Positions 1 through 9,751 are shown, counted from the stretch's first letter. The stretch: DNA of 64,000 nucleotides from Rhodanobacter sp. DHB23 (GCF_014842975.1 NZ_JACYXK010000023.1:175348-239347); one strand, 5' to 3'. Numbers and translations are program-made. Notes: generated by a model from the letters alone, not told the origin.

Positions 1-1
1 G

Positions 2-247
2 CGCGACGCCGGCTGGCGCGTGCTGCTGGCCGGCGACGTGCGCGTGCCGCACGCCAAGGGCGGCTCCAGCCGGCACCGGCCGGTGTTCGTGAGTCGCCAC
101 AAGCATCGCGGCATGTGGCGCTGGTTCCGCAAGTTCGATCCCGCCGCGCGCAACCCGTTGGTGGCGGCGACGGTTTGGCTGGGCATCTGGGCGCATTTCC
201 TCGTGCAGGTCCCCGGCCAGCTGGCGCGGAAGGTGGCGGGGAAATAG
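2..247 (+). CDS. Glycosyltransferase family 2, C-terminal end (partial)
   Basis: The gene is cut by the left edge of the window, so only about 81 C-terminal residues are visible. They contain the pattern seen after the catalytic domain of rhamnosyltransferase-like GT2 enzymes: a His-Gly-Gly-Ser-Ser-like stretch (HAKGGSSRHRP), then HKHRGMWRWFRKF, then a short hydrophobic segment (VAATVWLGIWAHFLVQV) and a basic tail. Such enzymes add sugars to lipopolysaccharide or exopolysaccharide at the inner membrane. The catalytic residues lie outside the window, so donor and acceptor cannot be judged. The stop is TAG at 245-247. Confidence 0.7.
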   Translation, partial: RDAGWRVLLAGDVRVPHAKGGSSRHRPVFVSRHKHRGMWRWFRKFDPAARNPLVAATVWLGIWAHFLVQVPGQLARKVAGK

Positions 248-301
248 CGCGCGGCCCGCGCATTGCCATCTTCTTCCACGCCACTTTCGCCATCCCGCCC
301 G

Positions 302-1198
302 ATGAACCCACGCACCACCCTGCTCCCCACGCTCGGCCTGCTGGCGATGACCGCCGTATGGGGCTCCACCTTCGTGCTCATCAAGGACGTGGTGGCGCGC
401 ATGCCGGTGGCGGATTTCCTCGCCGTGCGCTTCGCCGTCGCCGCGCTGGCGATGCTGGCGTTGTTCCCGCGCCATGTCTGGCGCCTGGGACGCACGGGCG
501 TCGCGCGTGGCCTCGCGCTGGGCGTGATCTACGGTTGCGGCCAGTTGCTGCAGACCTGGGGCCTGGCGCTGATCTCGCCCAGCGTCAGCGGTTTCGCCAC
601 CGGCATGTACGTGGTGTTCACGCCCATCCTCGCGACGCTGCTGCTCGGCCAGCGCATGGCCGGCGTGGTGTGGTTCGCGGTGGGGCTGGCCACGGCGGGG
701 CTCGCCCTGCTCTCGCTCAACGGCGTGTCGGTGGATGCGGGAGTCTGGCTCACGCTGGCCTCGGCCGTGCTGTATGCGCTGCACATCGTGCTGCTGGGGC
801 AATGGTCGCGCCCGGACGTAGCCTTCGGCCTGACGGCGCTGCAGATGGTCGCCATCGCGCTGGTCTGCCTGCTTGCGACGTGGCCGCACGGCGGGCCCAT
901 GCTGCCGCCTGACCGCGCCGCATGGCTGGCCGTGCTCTACATGGGCCTGGTCGCCGGTGCCGGCGCGATCCTGGTGCAGACCTGGGCGCAGGCCCATCTT
1001 CCCGCTACCCGCGCCGCCATCGTGATGACCACCGAACCGGTGTTCGCCGCGGCCTTCGCCGTGGCCCTGGGCAGCGATGCGCTCACCTGGCGCATGCTGG
1101 CCGGCGGTGCGCTGGTGCTGGGGGCGATGTACCTGGTGGAGCTGATGCCGCGCCGGTCAGCGGCGCTGGGGGCGGAGGCGGCGCATCACGAGGTGTGA
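302..1198 (+). CDS. EamA/DMT-family permease
   Basis: A 298-residue inner-membrane protein with about ten hydrophobic segments arranged as two EamA repeats. The first begins with the typical AVWGSTFVLIKD motif near residue 20, and the second contains the AAIVMTTEPVFAA motif near residue 240. Family members export small metabolites or amino acids; the substrate cannot be told from sequence. ATG at 302 is chosen over an upstream TTG at 263 because the first membrane segment follows it directly. Its 3' end overlaps the convergent DUF2127 gene by 13 bp. Confidence 0.8.
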   Translation: MNPRTTLLPTLGLLAMTAVWGSTFVLIKDVVARMPVADFLAVRFAVAALAMLALFPRHVWRLGRTGVARGLALGVIYGCGQLLQTWGLALISPSVSGFATGMYVVFTPILATLLLGQRMAGVVWFAVGLATAGLALLSLNGVSVDAGVWLTLASAVLYALHIVLLGQWSRPDVAFGLTALQMVAIALVCLLATWPHGGPMLPPDRAAWLAVLYMGLVAGAGAILVQTWAQAHLPATRAAIVMTTEPVFAAAFAVALGSDALTWRMLAGGALVLGAMYLVELMPRRSAALGAEAAHHEV

Positions 1199-1728
1199 GG
1201 GCGGACGGGCTCGAGTGGCCTGCCCGGCGCCGGCGACACTTTGCGCAGCTCCCGCGTGTGCAACGCCACGCGCACCAGATACACCACGATCACCACGTTG
1301 CCGACCAGCGTGGCGAATTTCACCCAGCCGAAGTGGCGCACGGTTTCGTAGAGTTCCAGCGGTATCAGCGAAGCCGTGGCGATCACGGTGAACCACTCCG
1401 CCCAGTACTTGCCCATCAACAGGCCCACGCCCTCGATGCCGAACAGTACGGCGTAGACCAGCGCCACCAGCCCCACCGCCACGAAGCGGTTGGGGCCGAA
1501 GTCCTGCAATGCGTCCACCAGCCGCCAGCGCAATTCGTTGCTGTCGGTGAGGGTCAGGTGTCCCAGCCAGTACACCAGCCGGTCGAAGTTCTGCTGGTGC
1601 TCGAGGTGGAAGGCGGCGACGGCCACCAGCACGAGGCAGGTGGTCTTGATGATTTCGTAGACCGCGATCACGCGCAGGCCGGTGCGATGGTGGGAGGGGT
1701 TGGCGAGGGCGGCTTGGGTCTGGGGCAT
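1186..1728 (-). CDS. DUF2127 membrane protein
   Basis: A 180-residue protein with four predicted membrane segments, including VIAVYEIIKTTCLVLVAVA near the N-terminus and FVAVGLVALVYAVLFGIEG in the middle. The RxIAxYEhhK start and GIEGxGLxxxKxWAEWxTV block match the DUF2127 family, whose function is unknown. It lies 10 bp downstream of the GGDEF-EAL gene's stop in the opposite sense of reading order (the DUF2127 start at 1728 precedes that stop at 1739 on the plus axis), so the two are probably co-transcribed, with the c-di-GMP gene first. Its 3' end overlaps the EamA permease gene tail to tail. Confidence 0.7.
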   Translation of the reverse strand: MPQTQAALANPSHHRTGLRVIAVYEIIKTTCLVLVAVAAFHLEHQQNFDRLVYWLGHLTLTDSNELRWRLVDALQDFGPNRFVAVGLVALVYAVLFGIEGVGLLMGKYWAEWFTVIATASLIPLELYETVRHFGWVKFATLVGNVVIVVYLVRVALHTRELRKVSPAPGRPLEPVRPHTS

Positions 1729-1738
1729 GGCGTATAGG

Positions 1739-3880
1739 TCAGGGCGCGCCCACGGGCACGGCGTCGGTAGCGTGGCGTGCGGCCAGCCAGTGCTGGAATT
1801 CTTCCGCGGGCATGGGCATGCCGATGAAATGGCCCTGCATGAGGTTGCAGCCCAGCGCGGCCAGCGTGGTCTGTTGCTCGGCGGTTTCCACGCCCTCGGC
1901 CACGGTGGTCATGCCCAGCCGCTTGCCGATGTCGACGATGAAGCCGGCCAGGGGGTTGGCGCTGCCGGGTTGCAGCGCGAGGACGAAGGAGCGGTCGATC
2001 TTCAGCTCGTCCAGCGGCAACTGCTGCAGGCTGGCGAGCGACGAATAGCCGGTGCCGAAGTCGTCCAGCGACAGCCGGAAACCGGCATCGGACAGCTGCT
2101 GCAGCGTCTGCCGGGCTGCATCGAAATCGCCCAGCAGGGCGCTCTCGGTCAATTCCAGGGTCAGCGCGGCGGGCTCGATGCCGGCGGCACGCACGTGCGC
2201 GGCGAGGTCGTCCGCGAACTGCGGCTGGGTGATCTGCCAGGGGCTGACGTTGATCGAAAGGTGGATGCCGGCGGCGAGGCCTTGCCGGTGCCACTCGCGC
2301 AACTGGCTGCAGGCGGCATCGACCACCCACAGGCCCAGGGCATGGATCAGCCCGGTTTCCTCGGCGATGTGGATGAAGCCGCCGGGCAGCAGCATGCCCT
2401 GGGCCGGGTTGCGCCAGCGCAGCAGGGCCTCGGCGCCGGCAAGCCGGCCGGCGGCATCCACCTGCGGCTGGAAGTGCAACGTCAGCTCGTCGCGTTGCAG
2501 GGCGAGGCGCAAGCCGCGCTCCAGCTCCAGCCGGACATCCGCCTCGGCCTGCATCTGCGGCTCGAACAGCCGCGCCGCATGGCGCCCGGCGGCCTTGGCG
2601 CGATGCAGGGCGATGTCGGCGCGGCGCACGATGTCGGCGGCGCCGACGCCGGCGTCGGGGAAGCTCGCCACGCCGATGCTGGCGCCGATGGCCTGCGGGC
2701 GGCGCTCGACCACCAGCGGCTTGGCCAGGTGGGCAAGCACGTGCGCGGCCATGGCCGTGCCGCGCCGCGCGGCGGTGGCGGCATCGGCGGAGGTGGGGCA
2801 CAGCAGCACCAGGAATTCGTCGCCGCCCAGCCGTGCCACGGCGATGGCATCGGGCACCGCGTCGGACAGGCGTTCGGCGACGGCCTGCAGCAGCAGGTCG
2901 CCGAAGCGGTGGCCCAGCGATTCGTTGATGGTCTTGAAGTGGTCCAGGTCGACCAGCAGCACGCTGCCGTGCAGGCCGCTGCGCTCGGCGTCGTCGAGCA
3001 GGCCGCACAACCTGTCCAGTGCATGCAGGCGGTTGGGCAGGCCGGTCAGCGCGTCGTGCCAGGCGGCATGGCGCAGGCTTTGCTCGGCCTGGTGGCGGGT
3101 CGCGGCTTCCGCGCGCAACTGCGCGGCGGTGCGTTCGAGCTGCGCCGTGTGCGTGCGCATCTGGCCGACCAGCCACAGGCCCATCAGCAGCACGAAGGAC
3201 AGGAAGGCGAAGGCGTCGGTGGCAGGGTAGGGGCGCCCCATCGCGTCGATCACGACGGTGCTCCACAGCAGGGCGAGGAACTGCACCAGCAGGCAGGCCA
3301 GCAGCATGGCGCCGCGCAGGCGCTGGTCATGCGCTGCGCATTGGCGGAGCGCGCGGTAGAACGTCCACGCGAAGGCTGCGTAGCAGAGCCAGTAGAACAC
3401 CCGCCCGGATGCCGAGCGCGTGCCGTCGATGGCGTAGAGGGTTTCGCCCCAGGGCAGTTGCAGGGGCGCCGCAGCCTGCACCGAGGCGTACATCACGGTG
3501 CCCGGTTCGAACAGGTTGAGCACGGACATGCCCAGCGTCAGCAGCAGCACGGCCACGGCCAGGCGTCGCGGCATCGGCCGGTTCGTGTAGCCGGCGACGA
3601 AGAACATCAGCGCCGGCAGCGCGAGCAGCACGGCGCCGGCCAGGACGCGCAGCGCGAGCATGGCATGGGGCAGGGTCTGCGCCGAGTAGACGCCCGCGCG
3701 GCCGAACGCGAGCGTCGCCACGCACAGGCAGAGCACGGCGAAGGCCTGGGACGTGCGGTCGCCGCCGCGGCGCCAGCCGACCAGCAGGAATTGGATGCCT
3801 GCAGCCACTGCCACCGCGGCCGTCGCGATCAGCGCGGTGGCGAAGTACCCGAAATTGGCGAAGCTCGTTGCTGCTGGCAT
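1739..3880 (-). CDS. Membrane GGDEF-EAL c-di-GMP cyclase/phosphodiesterase
   Basis: A 713-residue protein. Residues 1-235 hold about seven membrane segments resembling a 7TM sensor module. A short coiled linker (TAQLERTAAQLRAEA) follows, then a GGDEF domain with an intact RLGGDEF motif near residue 350, and an EAL domain from about 470 with EALLRW, NVSPWQ, DDFGTGYSSL and EGVETAEQ. Both catalytic signatures look complete, so either synthesis or hydrolysis of c-di-GMP is possible; often one activity dominates. The start at MPAATSF is preferred to an upstream ATG at 3964, because the extra 28 residues are polar and unlike a membrane-protein start. A link to the pilus genes in this window is inference only. 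Confidence 0.85.
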   Translation of the reverse strand: MPAATSFANFGYFATALIATAAVAVAAGIQFLLVGWRRGGDRTSQAFAVLCLCVATLAFGRAGVYSAQTLPHAMLALRVLAGAVLLALPALMFFVAGYTNRPMPRRLAVAVLLLTLGMSVLNLFEPGTVMYASVQAAAPLQLPWGETLYAIDGTRSASGRVFYWLCYAAFAWTFYRALRQCAAHDQRLRGAMLLACLLVQFLALLWSTVVIDAMGRPYPATDAFAFLSFVLLMGLWLVGQMRTHTAQLERTAAQLRAEAATRHQAEQSLRHAAWHDALTGLPNRLHALDRLCGLLDDAERSGLHGSVLLVDLDHFKTINESLGHRFGDLLLQAVAERLSDAVPDAIAVARLGGDEFLVLLCPTSADAATAARRGTAMAAHVLAHLAKPLVVERRPQAIGASIGVASFPDAGVGAADIVRRADIALHRAKAAGRHAARLFEPQMQAEADVRLELERGLRLALQRDELTLHFQPQVDAAGRLAGAEALLRWRNPAQGMLLPGGFIHIAEETGLIHALGLWVVDAACSQLREWHRQGLAAGIHLSINVSPWQITQPQFADDLAAHVRAAGIEPAALTLELTESALLGDFDAARQTLQQLSDAGFRLSLDDFGTGYSSLASLQQLPLDELKIDRSFVLALQPGSANPLAGFIVDIGKRLGMTTVAEGVETAEQQTTLAALGCNLMQGHFIGMPMPAEEFQHWLAARHATDAVPVGAP

Positions 3881-4054
3881 GCACTGCACCTGGACGCTGG
3901 CGCAACCGCCGCTGGCGTCCGTCCGGAAACGCGTGACCCTGCCTGATTGCCAGGCCGGGGCCACGGGAGCCTTGCATTCTAGAGCCTGCCGGCGGCTTTG
4001 TAGGGCCTGCCCGCGATCCCGTGGCGCGGAACGCCCGGGACCGTGAACGGGCTC

Positions 4055-4255
4055 TCAACAGCAGCGCCCGCCGCCGCCCTTGTAGCGCGCCTCCTGCCGC
4101 TCGCGGAAGAACTCGGCGTAGCTGGGCACCGTGCGTTCGGGGTGGTGTTCGCGCAGGTGCCTCACGTAGGCGTCGTAGTCGGGCACGCCGCAGCACAGGC
4201 GGGCGGTTTGCACCGCCCGTTTCCAAGTGGCCCGCAGTCGCGCGTGGATGCCCAT
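4055..4255 (-). CDS. YbdD/YjiX-family small protein (DUF466)
   Basis: A 66-residue soluble protein with the family pattern: an N-terminal helix with RLCCGVPDYDAYVRHL, then HHPE, then a FFRERQEARYKGG tail ending in two cysteines. DUF466 proteins are almost always encoded just after a CstA/BtsT transporter gene, and here the gap to cstA is 4 bp. The role is thought to be auxiliary to the transporter, but the mechanism is not known. Identity rests on the motif and on the gene context. Confidence 0.8.
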   Translation of the reverse strand: MGIHARLRATWKRAVQTARLCCGVPDYDAYVRHLREHHPERTVPSYAEFFRERQEARYKGGGGRCC

Positions 4256-4259
4256 GGCG

Positions 4260-6332
4260 TCAGTGCTGCGTGGCCGCCAGCGCCACGTAGGGTTCCTCGT
4301 GCGCGGTGGGATGGTTGGTGCGCCAGGCCCTGGCCAGCGCGTTGAGGCAGAACAGCGTCATCGCCACCACCAGCGCCATGAAGATCGCGGTCATCGCCAT
4401 GTCCACGCGGTTGTTGGTGACGATCTGCTGCATCGCCGCCGCGGTCTTGGCCGGCGCCAGCATCTGGCCGCCCGCCAGCGCGGCGGCGTACTTGTCGGCG
4501 GCCGCGGTGAAGCTGATCGGCCCGACCAGCTTCTCGTAGCCCGCCGCCAGCGTGCAGGTGATCAGCCAGATCGCCGGGATGCCCGGCACCCACACGTAGC
4601 GCTCGCGCTTCAGCTTCACCACCACCACGGTGGCCAGCATCAGCGCGATCGCGGCGAGCATCTGGTTGGCGATGCCGAACAGCGGCCACAGCGTGTTGAT
4701 GCCGCCGAGCGGATCGACCGCACCCTGGTAGAGGAAATAACCCCACAGCCCCACGCAGATCGCGGTGGCGAGCAGGTTGCCGGCCCACGATTCGGAGGCC
4801 TGCAGCGGCTTGTGGATGAGGCCGGCGATCTCCTGGATCATGAAGCGGCCCACGCGCGTGCCGGCATCCACCGTGGTGAGGATGAACAGCGCCTCGAACA
4901 GGATCGCGTAGTGGTACCAGAACGCCATCATGCCCTCGCCGGGGATGATGTTGTGCAGCAGCTGCGCCATGCCCACTGCCAGCGTGGGCGCGCCGCCAGC
5001 GCGGCTGAGGATGCTCTGCTCGCCGACGTCCTTGGCGGTCTGCACCAGCGCATCAGGCGTCACCACGAAGCCCCATTGGCTGATCACCTGCGCCGCGTGT
5101 TCGGCCGTGGTACCGATCAGCGCGCCCGGCGCATTCATCGCGAAATACACGCCCGGATGCAAGGACACCGCCGCCACCAGGGCCATGATCGCCACGAAGG
5201 CCTCGCACAGCATGCCGCCGTAGCCGACCAGGCGCGCCTGGCCTTCGTTCGCCAGCAGCTTGGGTGTGGTGCCGGAGGCGATGATGGAATGCCAGCCCGA
5301 CACCGCGCCGCAGGCGATGGTGATGAACAGGAACGGGAACAGGTTGCCCTGGAACACCGGGCCGGTGCCGTCGATGAACCGGGTCACCGCCGGCATCTGC
5401 AGCATCGGCGCGGCGAGGAAGATCGCCAGCGCCAGCAGCGCGATGGTGCCGATCTTGAGGAAGGTGGAAAGATAGTCGCGTGGCGCCAGCAGCAGCCACA
5501 CCGGCAGCACCGAGGCGCAGAAGCCATAGCCGATCAGCCACCAGGCCAGCGCCTTGGCGTCGAGGTCGAAGATCGGCCCCAGCGTGTCCGAGCCCGCCAC
5601 GAAGCGGCCGGCCCAGATCGACAGCAGCAGCAGCGCGAGGCCGATGACCGACACCTCGAGGATGCGCCCCGGCCGCAGCCAGCGCAGGTAGGCGCCCATC
5701 AGCAGCGCGATCGGGATCGTCGCCGCCACCGTGAACGTACCCCACGGGCTGTGCGTGAGCGCCTTCACCACCACCAGCGCCAGCACCGCCAGCACGATCA
5801 TCATCAGCACCAGCACGCCGATCATCGCCACGAGGCCGGGCACCGGACCCAGCTCCTCGCGCAGCATGTGGCCCAGCGAGCGGCCATCCCTGCGCAGCGA
5901 CAGGCCCAGGATCATGAAATCCTGCACCGCGCCGGCGAACACCACGCCGAACAGTATCCACATCGTGCCGGGCAGGTAGCCCATCTGCGCCGCCAGCACC
6001 GGGCCCACCAGCGGGCCGGCGCCCGCGATGGCGGCGAAGTGGTGGCCGAACACCACCCACTTGTCGGTGGGCACGTAGTCGAGGCCGTCGTTGCGCAGCA
6101 CCGACGGCGGCGCGCGCGTGGGATCCAGGCGCAGCACGCTGTGCTCGATGAACTTGCCGTAGAAGCGGTAGCCGATCAGGAACACGCACAGCGAGGCGGC
6201 GACCAGCCAGATCGCGTTGATCGGTTCGCCGCGGCGCAGCGCCACCACGCCGAGGCACCAGGCGCCCACGATGGCGATGGCGACCCAGAGGATCTTCGCC
6301 GCCGGGCTGGGTTTGACGGTTGCGCTGTGCAT
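4260..6332 (-). CDS. cstA: Carbon starvation protein A (CstA-type transporter)
   Basis: A 690-residue inner-membrane protein with many hydrophobic segments. Recognisable family blocks are [27 protein letters not shown] sequence near residue 80, the [26 protein letters not shown] region, [11 protein letters not shown], and the C-terminal [11 protein letters not shown] block. CstA and its relative BtsT take up peptides or pyruvate; which substrate applies here is not decidable. The start at 6332 is chosen because a GGGAGAG ribosome site lies 6-12 bases upstream; an in-frame ATG at 6392 lacks this. It forms an operon with the DUF466 gene and is divergent from def. Confidence 0.9.
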   Translation of the reverse strand: MHSATVKPSPAAKILWVAIAIVGAWCLGVVALRRGEPINAIWLVAASLCVFLIGYRFYGKFIEHSVLRLDPTRAPPSVLRNDGLDYVPTDKWVVFGHHFAAIAGAGPLVGPVLAAQMGYLPGTMWILFGVVFAGAVQDFMILGLSLRRDGRSLGHMLREELGPVPGLVAMIGVLVLMMIVLAVLALVVVKALTHSPWGTFTVAATIPIALLMGAYLRWLRPGRILEVSVIGLALLLLSIWAGRFVAGSDTLGPIFDLDAKALAWWLIGYGFCASVLPVWLLLAPRDYLSTFLKIGTIALLALAIFLAAPMLQMPAVTRFIDGTGPVFQGNLFPFLFITIACGAVSGWHSIIASGTTPKLLANEGQARLVGYGGMLCEAFVAIMALVAAVSLHPGVYFAMNAPGALIGTTAEHAAQVISQWGFVVTPDALVQTAKDVGEQSILSRAGGAPTLAVGMAQLLHNIIPGEGMMAFWYHYAILFEALFILTTVDAGTRVGRFMIQEIAGLIHKPLQASESWAGNLLATAICVGLWGYFLYQGAVDPLGGINTLWPLFGIANQMLAAIALMLATVVVVKLKRERYVWVPGIPAIWLITCTLAAGYEKLVGPISFTAAADKYAAALAGGQMLAPAKTAAAMQQIVTNNRVDMAMTAIFMALVVAMTLFCLNALARAWRTNHPTAHEEPYVALAATQH

Positions 6333-6514
6333 GGTTGCTCTCCCGAAAGTCCCTGCAAGGGTCCCGCCGGGCGTGGCGGGGGTCAATGCCATGCGGTTTA
6401 GCCTTTGGTCGAATGCCCCGGGTTGCGGCCGGCCGCGGCGTATTCATGCGCCGGCACGCCAGCGTCATCTTCGCTCCACTAGAGTGGGCAGCCTGTTCCC
6501 CGGTCGAGGCTGCG

Positions 6515-7051
6515 ATGATCCGCGAGATCCTGAAGATGGGCGACCCGCGCCTGCTGCGCGTGGCGCCGCAGGTGCCCGACGGGATGGTCGGCAGCGCCGA
6601 ACTGGAAGCCCTGATCGCCGACATGTTCGACACCATGCATGAGGCCGGCGGCGTGGGCTTGGCCGCGCCGCAGATCGGCGTGGACCTGCAACTGGTGATC
6701 TTCGGCTTCGAGCATTCCGAACGCTATCCCGATGCGCCCGCCGTGCCGCAGACCATCCTGCTCAATCCGGTCATCACGCCGCTGTCGCAGGACATGGAGG
6801 AGGGCTGGGAGGGCTGCCTCTCCGTGCCCGGCCTGCGTGGCGCGGTGAACCGCTACAGCCTGATCCGCTACCAGGGCATCGACCCAAATGGCGCTCCCAT
6901 CGACCGTCGCGCCGAAGGCTTCCACGCTCGCGTGGTGCAGCACGAATGTGACCATCTTATCGGTCGGCTGTACCCGTCCCGGATCACCGACTTTTCCAAA
7001 TTCGGCTACACCGAGGTGCTTTTCCCGGGCATGGATCCGGCGGACGAATAG
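6515..7051 (+). CDS. def: Peptide deformylase
   Basis: A 178-residue metalloenzyme that removes the formyl group from the initiator methionine of new proteins. All three family motifs are present: [10 protein letters not shown] (residues about 48-57), EGCLSVPG (about 99-106) with the metal-binding cysteine, and QHECDHLIG with the HExxH metal site near residue 143. Length fits the family. The start at [13 protein letters not shown] matches the usual N-terminus; a long upstream in-frame extension is not supported. Here def stands alone, not paired with fmt, so it is probably one of several def copies. Only 6 bp separate its stop from the convergent MFS gene. Confidence 0.93.
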   Translation: MIREILKMGDPRLLRVAPQVPDGMVGSAELEALIADMFDTMHEAGGVGLAAPQIGVDLQLVIFGFEHSERYPDAPAVPQTILLNPVITPLSQDMEEGWEGCLSVPGLRGAVNRYSLIRYQGIDPNGAPIDRRAEGFHARVVQHECDHLIGRLYPSRITDFSKFGYTEVLFPGMDPADE

Positions 7052-7057
7052 CTGTGC

Positions 7058-8290
7058 TCACGACGCGCAGACGGCAATTCGCGGCGATGGCGCGCGACGG
7101 CGCAGGCCGCTGACCAGGGCCGCCAGGCCGAAGCCCAATGCAGCCAGGCAGGTGCCATCCCAGCCCGCACGGGCCCAGGCGAGGCCGGCCAGCGCCGAGC
7201 CGGCCGCACCACCCATGAAGAACACGCCGGTGTACAGGCCGTTGATGCGTCCGCGCGCCTCCGGCCGCAGCAGGTTGATCTCGCGCCGGCCCAGCGTGAG
7301 GTCGCCGATGGTGCCTGCGTCGAGCAGGATCGCCGCGGCCACCAGGATCGCCAGCGCCAGCGTCGGCGACGCGAGCAGCCGTGCGTTTCCACCCAGCCAC
7401 GCAAGCAGCGTCGCCAGCACCACGCAGGCGTGCGCCGCGAGCGTGGCGACGCGCGCCTTGCCGGCGTCGCCGAGCCGCCCGGCCAACGGCGCACTGATCG
7501 CCCCGCTCACGCCGGCCAGCGCGAACAGCGCGATGCCGTTCGCGTGCAGCCCGAATGGTGTTGCCGCAAGGCGCAGCGCCACCATGCCCCAGAAAGCGCT
7601 GAACGCGCCGAAGCACGACGCCACCGACAGCGCGCGTTCGCGCAGCAGCGGCTCGGCGCGCCACAGCGCGGCCAGCGAAGACAGCAGGGCCGGATACGCC
7701 ATGTGCTGCCGCGGCGGCAGGCGGGGCATCGAGCGCGTCAGCGCGAGCAGCACCACCACGATGGAGGCCGCCAGCACGGCGTAGCTGGCGTGCCAGCCCA
7801 GATAGCCGGCCACTACGCTGCTCAGCGGGCGCGCCAGCATGATGCCTAGCATCATGCCGCTGGTGATGTTGCCGATCACGCGGCCGCGCTGCGCTTCCGC
7901 CGTCATTGCGGCCGCCAGCGGGATCAGCATCTGGATCACCGTGGCGCTGAAGCCCACCAGCAGGCTGGCGGCGAGGAAGACCGGCGCCGATACCGGCAGC
8001 GCCGCGACCAGCAGGGCCACCGCATTGATCGCGAGCGTCGCCAGCACCAGCCGGCGGTTCTCCACCAGGTCGCACAGCGGCACCAGCAGGAACAGGCCGA
8101 GCGCGTAGCCGAGCAGGGCCAGCGTGGCGACCAGGCTCACCACCGCGGCGGGCAGGCCCAGCGAATGGGCGATCACGCCCACCAGCGGCTGCGCCACGTA
8201 CAGGCTCTGCACGATCACGCCGGTGGCTACCGCGAACAGCAGCACCGGAGCTTGCGCGGCCGGTTCGGCGGTGGTCGCCGCCGTATTCAT
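7058..8290 (-). CDS. MFS efflux-type transporter
   Basis: A 410-residue protein with about twelve membrane segments. It has an N-terminal YVAQPLVGVIAHSLG region and an RGRVIGNITSGMMLGIMLARP motif after segment 4, resembling the YnfM-type group of the major facilitator superfamily. These usually export small toxic compounds. The start overlaps the stop of the NTF2-like gene by 4 bp, so the two are translationally coupled. Divergent LysR-type control is suggested by the neighbour at 8855. The substrate is unknown. Confidence 0.8.
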   Translation of the reverse strand: MNTAATTAEPAAQAPVLLFAVATGVIVQSLYVAQPLVGVIAHSLGLPAAVVSLVATLALLGYALGLFLLVPLCDLVENRRLVLATLAINAVALLVAALPVSAPVFLAASLLVGFSATVIQMLIPLAAAMTAEAQRGRVIGNITSGMMLGIMLARPLSSVVAGYLGWHASYAVLAASIVVVLLALTRSMPRLPPRQHMAYPALLSSLAALWRAEPLLRERALSVASCFGAFSAFWGMVALRLAATPFGLHANGIALFALAGVSGAISAPLAGRLGDAGKARVATLAAHACVVLATLLAWLGGNARLLASPTLALAILVAAAILLDAGTIGDLTLGRREINLLRPEARGRINGLYTGVFFMGGAAGSALAGLAWARAGWDGTCLAALGFGLAALVSGLRRRAPSPRIAVCAS

Positions 8291-8748
8291 CGCACGGCCT
8301 CCTGGTAGGCGGCGAGCAGGTTGGCGTCGTCGAACGAGCCATGGTGATGCACCTGCCGCCAGGCGCCGTCGATGCGGCGGAACAGGCGGCTGGTGCGGAT
8401 CGCCGGTGCCAGCCGGAGGCCGTCGCGTTCCAGCGTGCCGCGCTCGCGGCCCACCGCATAGAACATGTCGCCGGCCTCGTGCAGGGTGTAGTCGTGGAAT
8501 GCCACCTGCACGCGTGCGCGGCCCTCGAAGATGCGCCGGTACACCGCGCGGATCGCTGGCCAGCCGCGCGCGATGCCGCCCAGCGGGTTGCTCATCGCCA
8601 CATCGGCGCCGTCATGCCAGTTGCGCGCCATCGCTTCGATGTCGCGGCCGTTGAAGGCGCGGTAGAACGCGCTGAGGGCGGCCAGTGGCGAAGCCGGATC
8701 GAGGTTCGTCTCGTTGCCGTCGATGGCGGCGGGGAGCTGTGCGGACAT
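8287..8748 (-). CDS. SnoaL/NTF2-like protein
   Basis: A 153-residue soluble protein with an alpha/beta cone (NTF2-like) pattern: LSAFYRAFNGRDIEAMARNWHDGADVAMSNP-type start, a central GWPAIRAVYRRIF helix and a C-terminal WRQVHHHGSF strand. Members are enzymes or ligand-binding proteins of very varied function, so only the fold is assigned. It is first in a two-gene operon with the MFS transporter and divergent from a LysR regulator. A GGAGA ribosome site precedes the start. Confidence 0.7.
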   Translation of the reverse strand: MSAQLPAAIDGNETNLDPASPLAALSAFYRAFNGRDIEAMARNWHDGADVAMSNPLGGIARGWPAIRAVYRRIFEGRARVQVAFHDYTLHEAGDMFYAVGRERGTLERDGLRLAPAIRTSRLFRRIDGAWRQVHHHGSFDDANLLAAYQEAVR

Positions 8749-8808
8749 GGCGTGTCTCCGGTGGGGAAGGGACGGAAGTCATTCTTCGCCTGCCAGCCGT
8801 TCGGGAGA

Positions 8809-8833
8809 ATAGTCGCTACCATGGATGGACTAT
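8809..8833. promoter_or_regulatory. Inverted repeat, probable LysR operator
   Basis: ATAGTC at 8809-8814 and GACTAT at 8828-8833 form a perfect 6-bp dyad with a 13-bp centre, in the gap between divergent genes. A 10-base direct repeat TCGGGAGAAT also occurs at 8801-8810 and 8842-8851. LysR regulators typically bind T-N11-A dyads next to their own divergent gene. The binding role is inferred from position. Confidence 0.45.
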
Positions 8834-8854
8834 CACGATAATCGGGAGAATGCC

Positions 8855-9751
8855 GTGGCCAGCCTGGACGACTATCGCGTCTTCGTCGCCATCGTGGAGC
8901 AGGGCAACCTCACCGCGGCCGCGCGCCAGCTGCATCGCTCGCTGCAGGCGGTGAGCCGTTCGCTGCAGGCGCTGGAGCGCGAACTGGGCGTGGAACTGGT
9001 CCAGCGCACCACGCGCCGCGCGCAGCCCACGGCGGCGGGGCTGGCCTTCCATGGGCGCATCCGCACCGCATTGGCCGACATCGACCTGGCCCGTTCCGAG
9101 CTGGCCGAGCATGGCGCGCGCATCGACGGTGCGCTGCGCATCGGCGGATCGACCCAGTTCAGTGCGCCCTACCTGGTGCCGCTGATCGCGGCCTTCATGG
9201 AGCGCTATCCCGGCGTGACCGTGGAACTGGTGGTGGCCGACCGGCATGTCGACCTGCAGCGCGAAAAGCTGGACGCCGCCGTGCGGCTGGGCGAGCTGGC
9301 ACCCAGCCGGCTGCACGCGCGCCAGCTCGGCACCCTGCGCATGCTCACCGTGGGCGCGCCTGGCTACTTCGCGCGGCATGGCCGTCCGCGCAAGCCGGCC
9401 GAACTGGTCCGGCACGAATGCATCGTGCGGCAGAGCGATGGCGCGAAGCAGCGCTGGGACTACGCCCGCGGCAACCGCCGCCAGCCGGTGGAAGTGCGCG
9501 GCCGTTTCCGCGCGGACAACGCCGCCGCCTGCAACGCGGCGGCAGCGGCGGGCCTGGGCATCGCGGTGGCGGCGGCATGGCAGGTGCGTCCGCTGCTCGA
9601 CCAGGGGCGGCTGGAAACCGTACTGGACGACTGGCAGCTCCCCGGCCTGCCGCTGCACATCGTGTGGCCGTCGGGCCGCCAGCTGCCCGCACGCACCCGC
9701 GCCTTCATCGATTTCGCGGCGGCGCGCTGGACCACCGAACCGCCGGGCTGA
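8855..9751 (+). CDS. LysR-family transcriptional regulator
   Basis: A 298-residue regulator. Residues 1-60 form the winged helix-turn-helix (DDYRVFVAIVEQGNLTAAAR, then SLQAVSRSLQALERELGVEL), followed by the substrate-binding domain with IGGSTQFSAPYLVPL and AAAGLGIAVAAAW. GTG at 8855 is preferred to ATG at 8825: a GGGAG ribosome site lies 6 bases before it, the protein then begins MASLDDY as is usual, and the operator dyad stays outside the coding region. It probably controls the divergent NTF2-like/MFS operon; the effector is unknown. Confidence 0.85.
   Translation: MASLDDYRVFVAIVEQGNLTAAARQLHRSLQAVSRSLQALERELGVELVQRTTRRAQPTAAGLAFHGRIRTALADIDLARSELAEHGARIDGALRIGGSTQFSAPYLVPLIAAFMERYPGVTVELVVADRHVDLQREKLDAAVRLGELAPSRLHARQLGTLRMLTVGAPGYFARHGRPRKPAELVRHECIVRQSDGAKQRWDYARGNRRQPVEVRGRFRADNAAACNAAAAAGLGIAVAAAWQVRPLLDQGRLETVLDDWQLPGLPLHIVWPSGRQLPARTRAFIDFAAARWTTEPPG

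Noticed and set aside
4227..6401. 724-codon plus-strand frame opposite cstA
   Set aside because: It is composed of His, Gln, Arg and Ala-rich sequence typical of antisense frames of high-GC membrane proteins, and cstA on the minus strand has all family motifs. Similar long antisense frames at 1682-3946, 20776-22842 and 26003-28003 were rejected for the same reason.
8825..9751. Upstream ATG at 8825 as start of the LysR regulator
   Set aside because: It would put part of the operator dyad in the coding region and has no ribosome site, whereas GTG at 8855 has GGGAG at the right distance and gives a standard LysR N-terminus.
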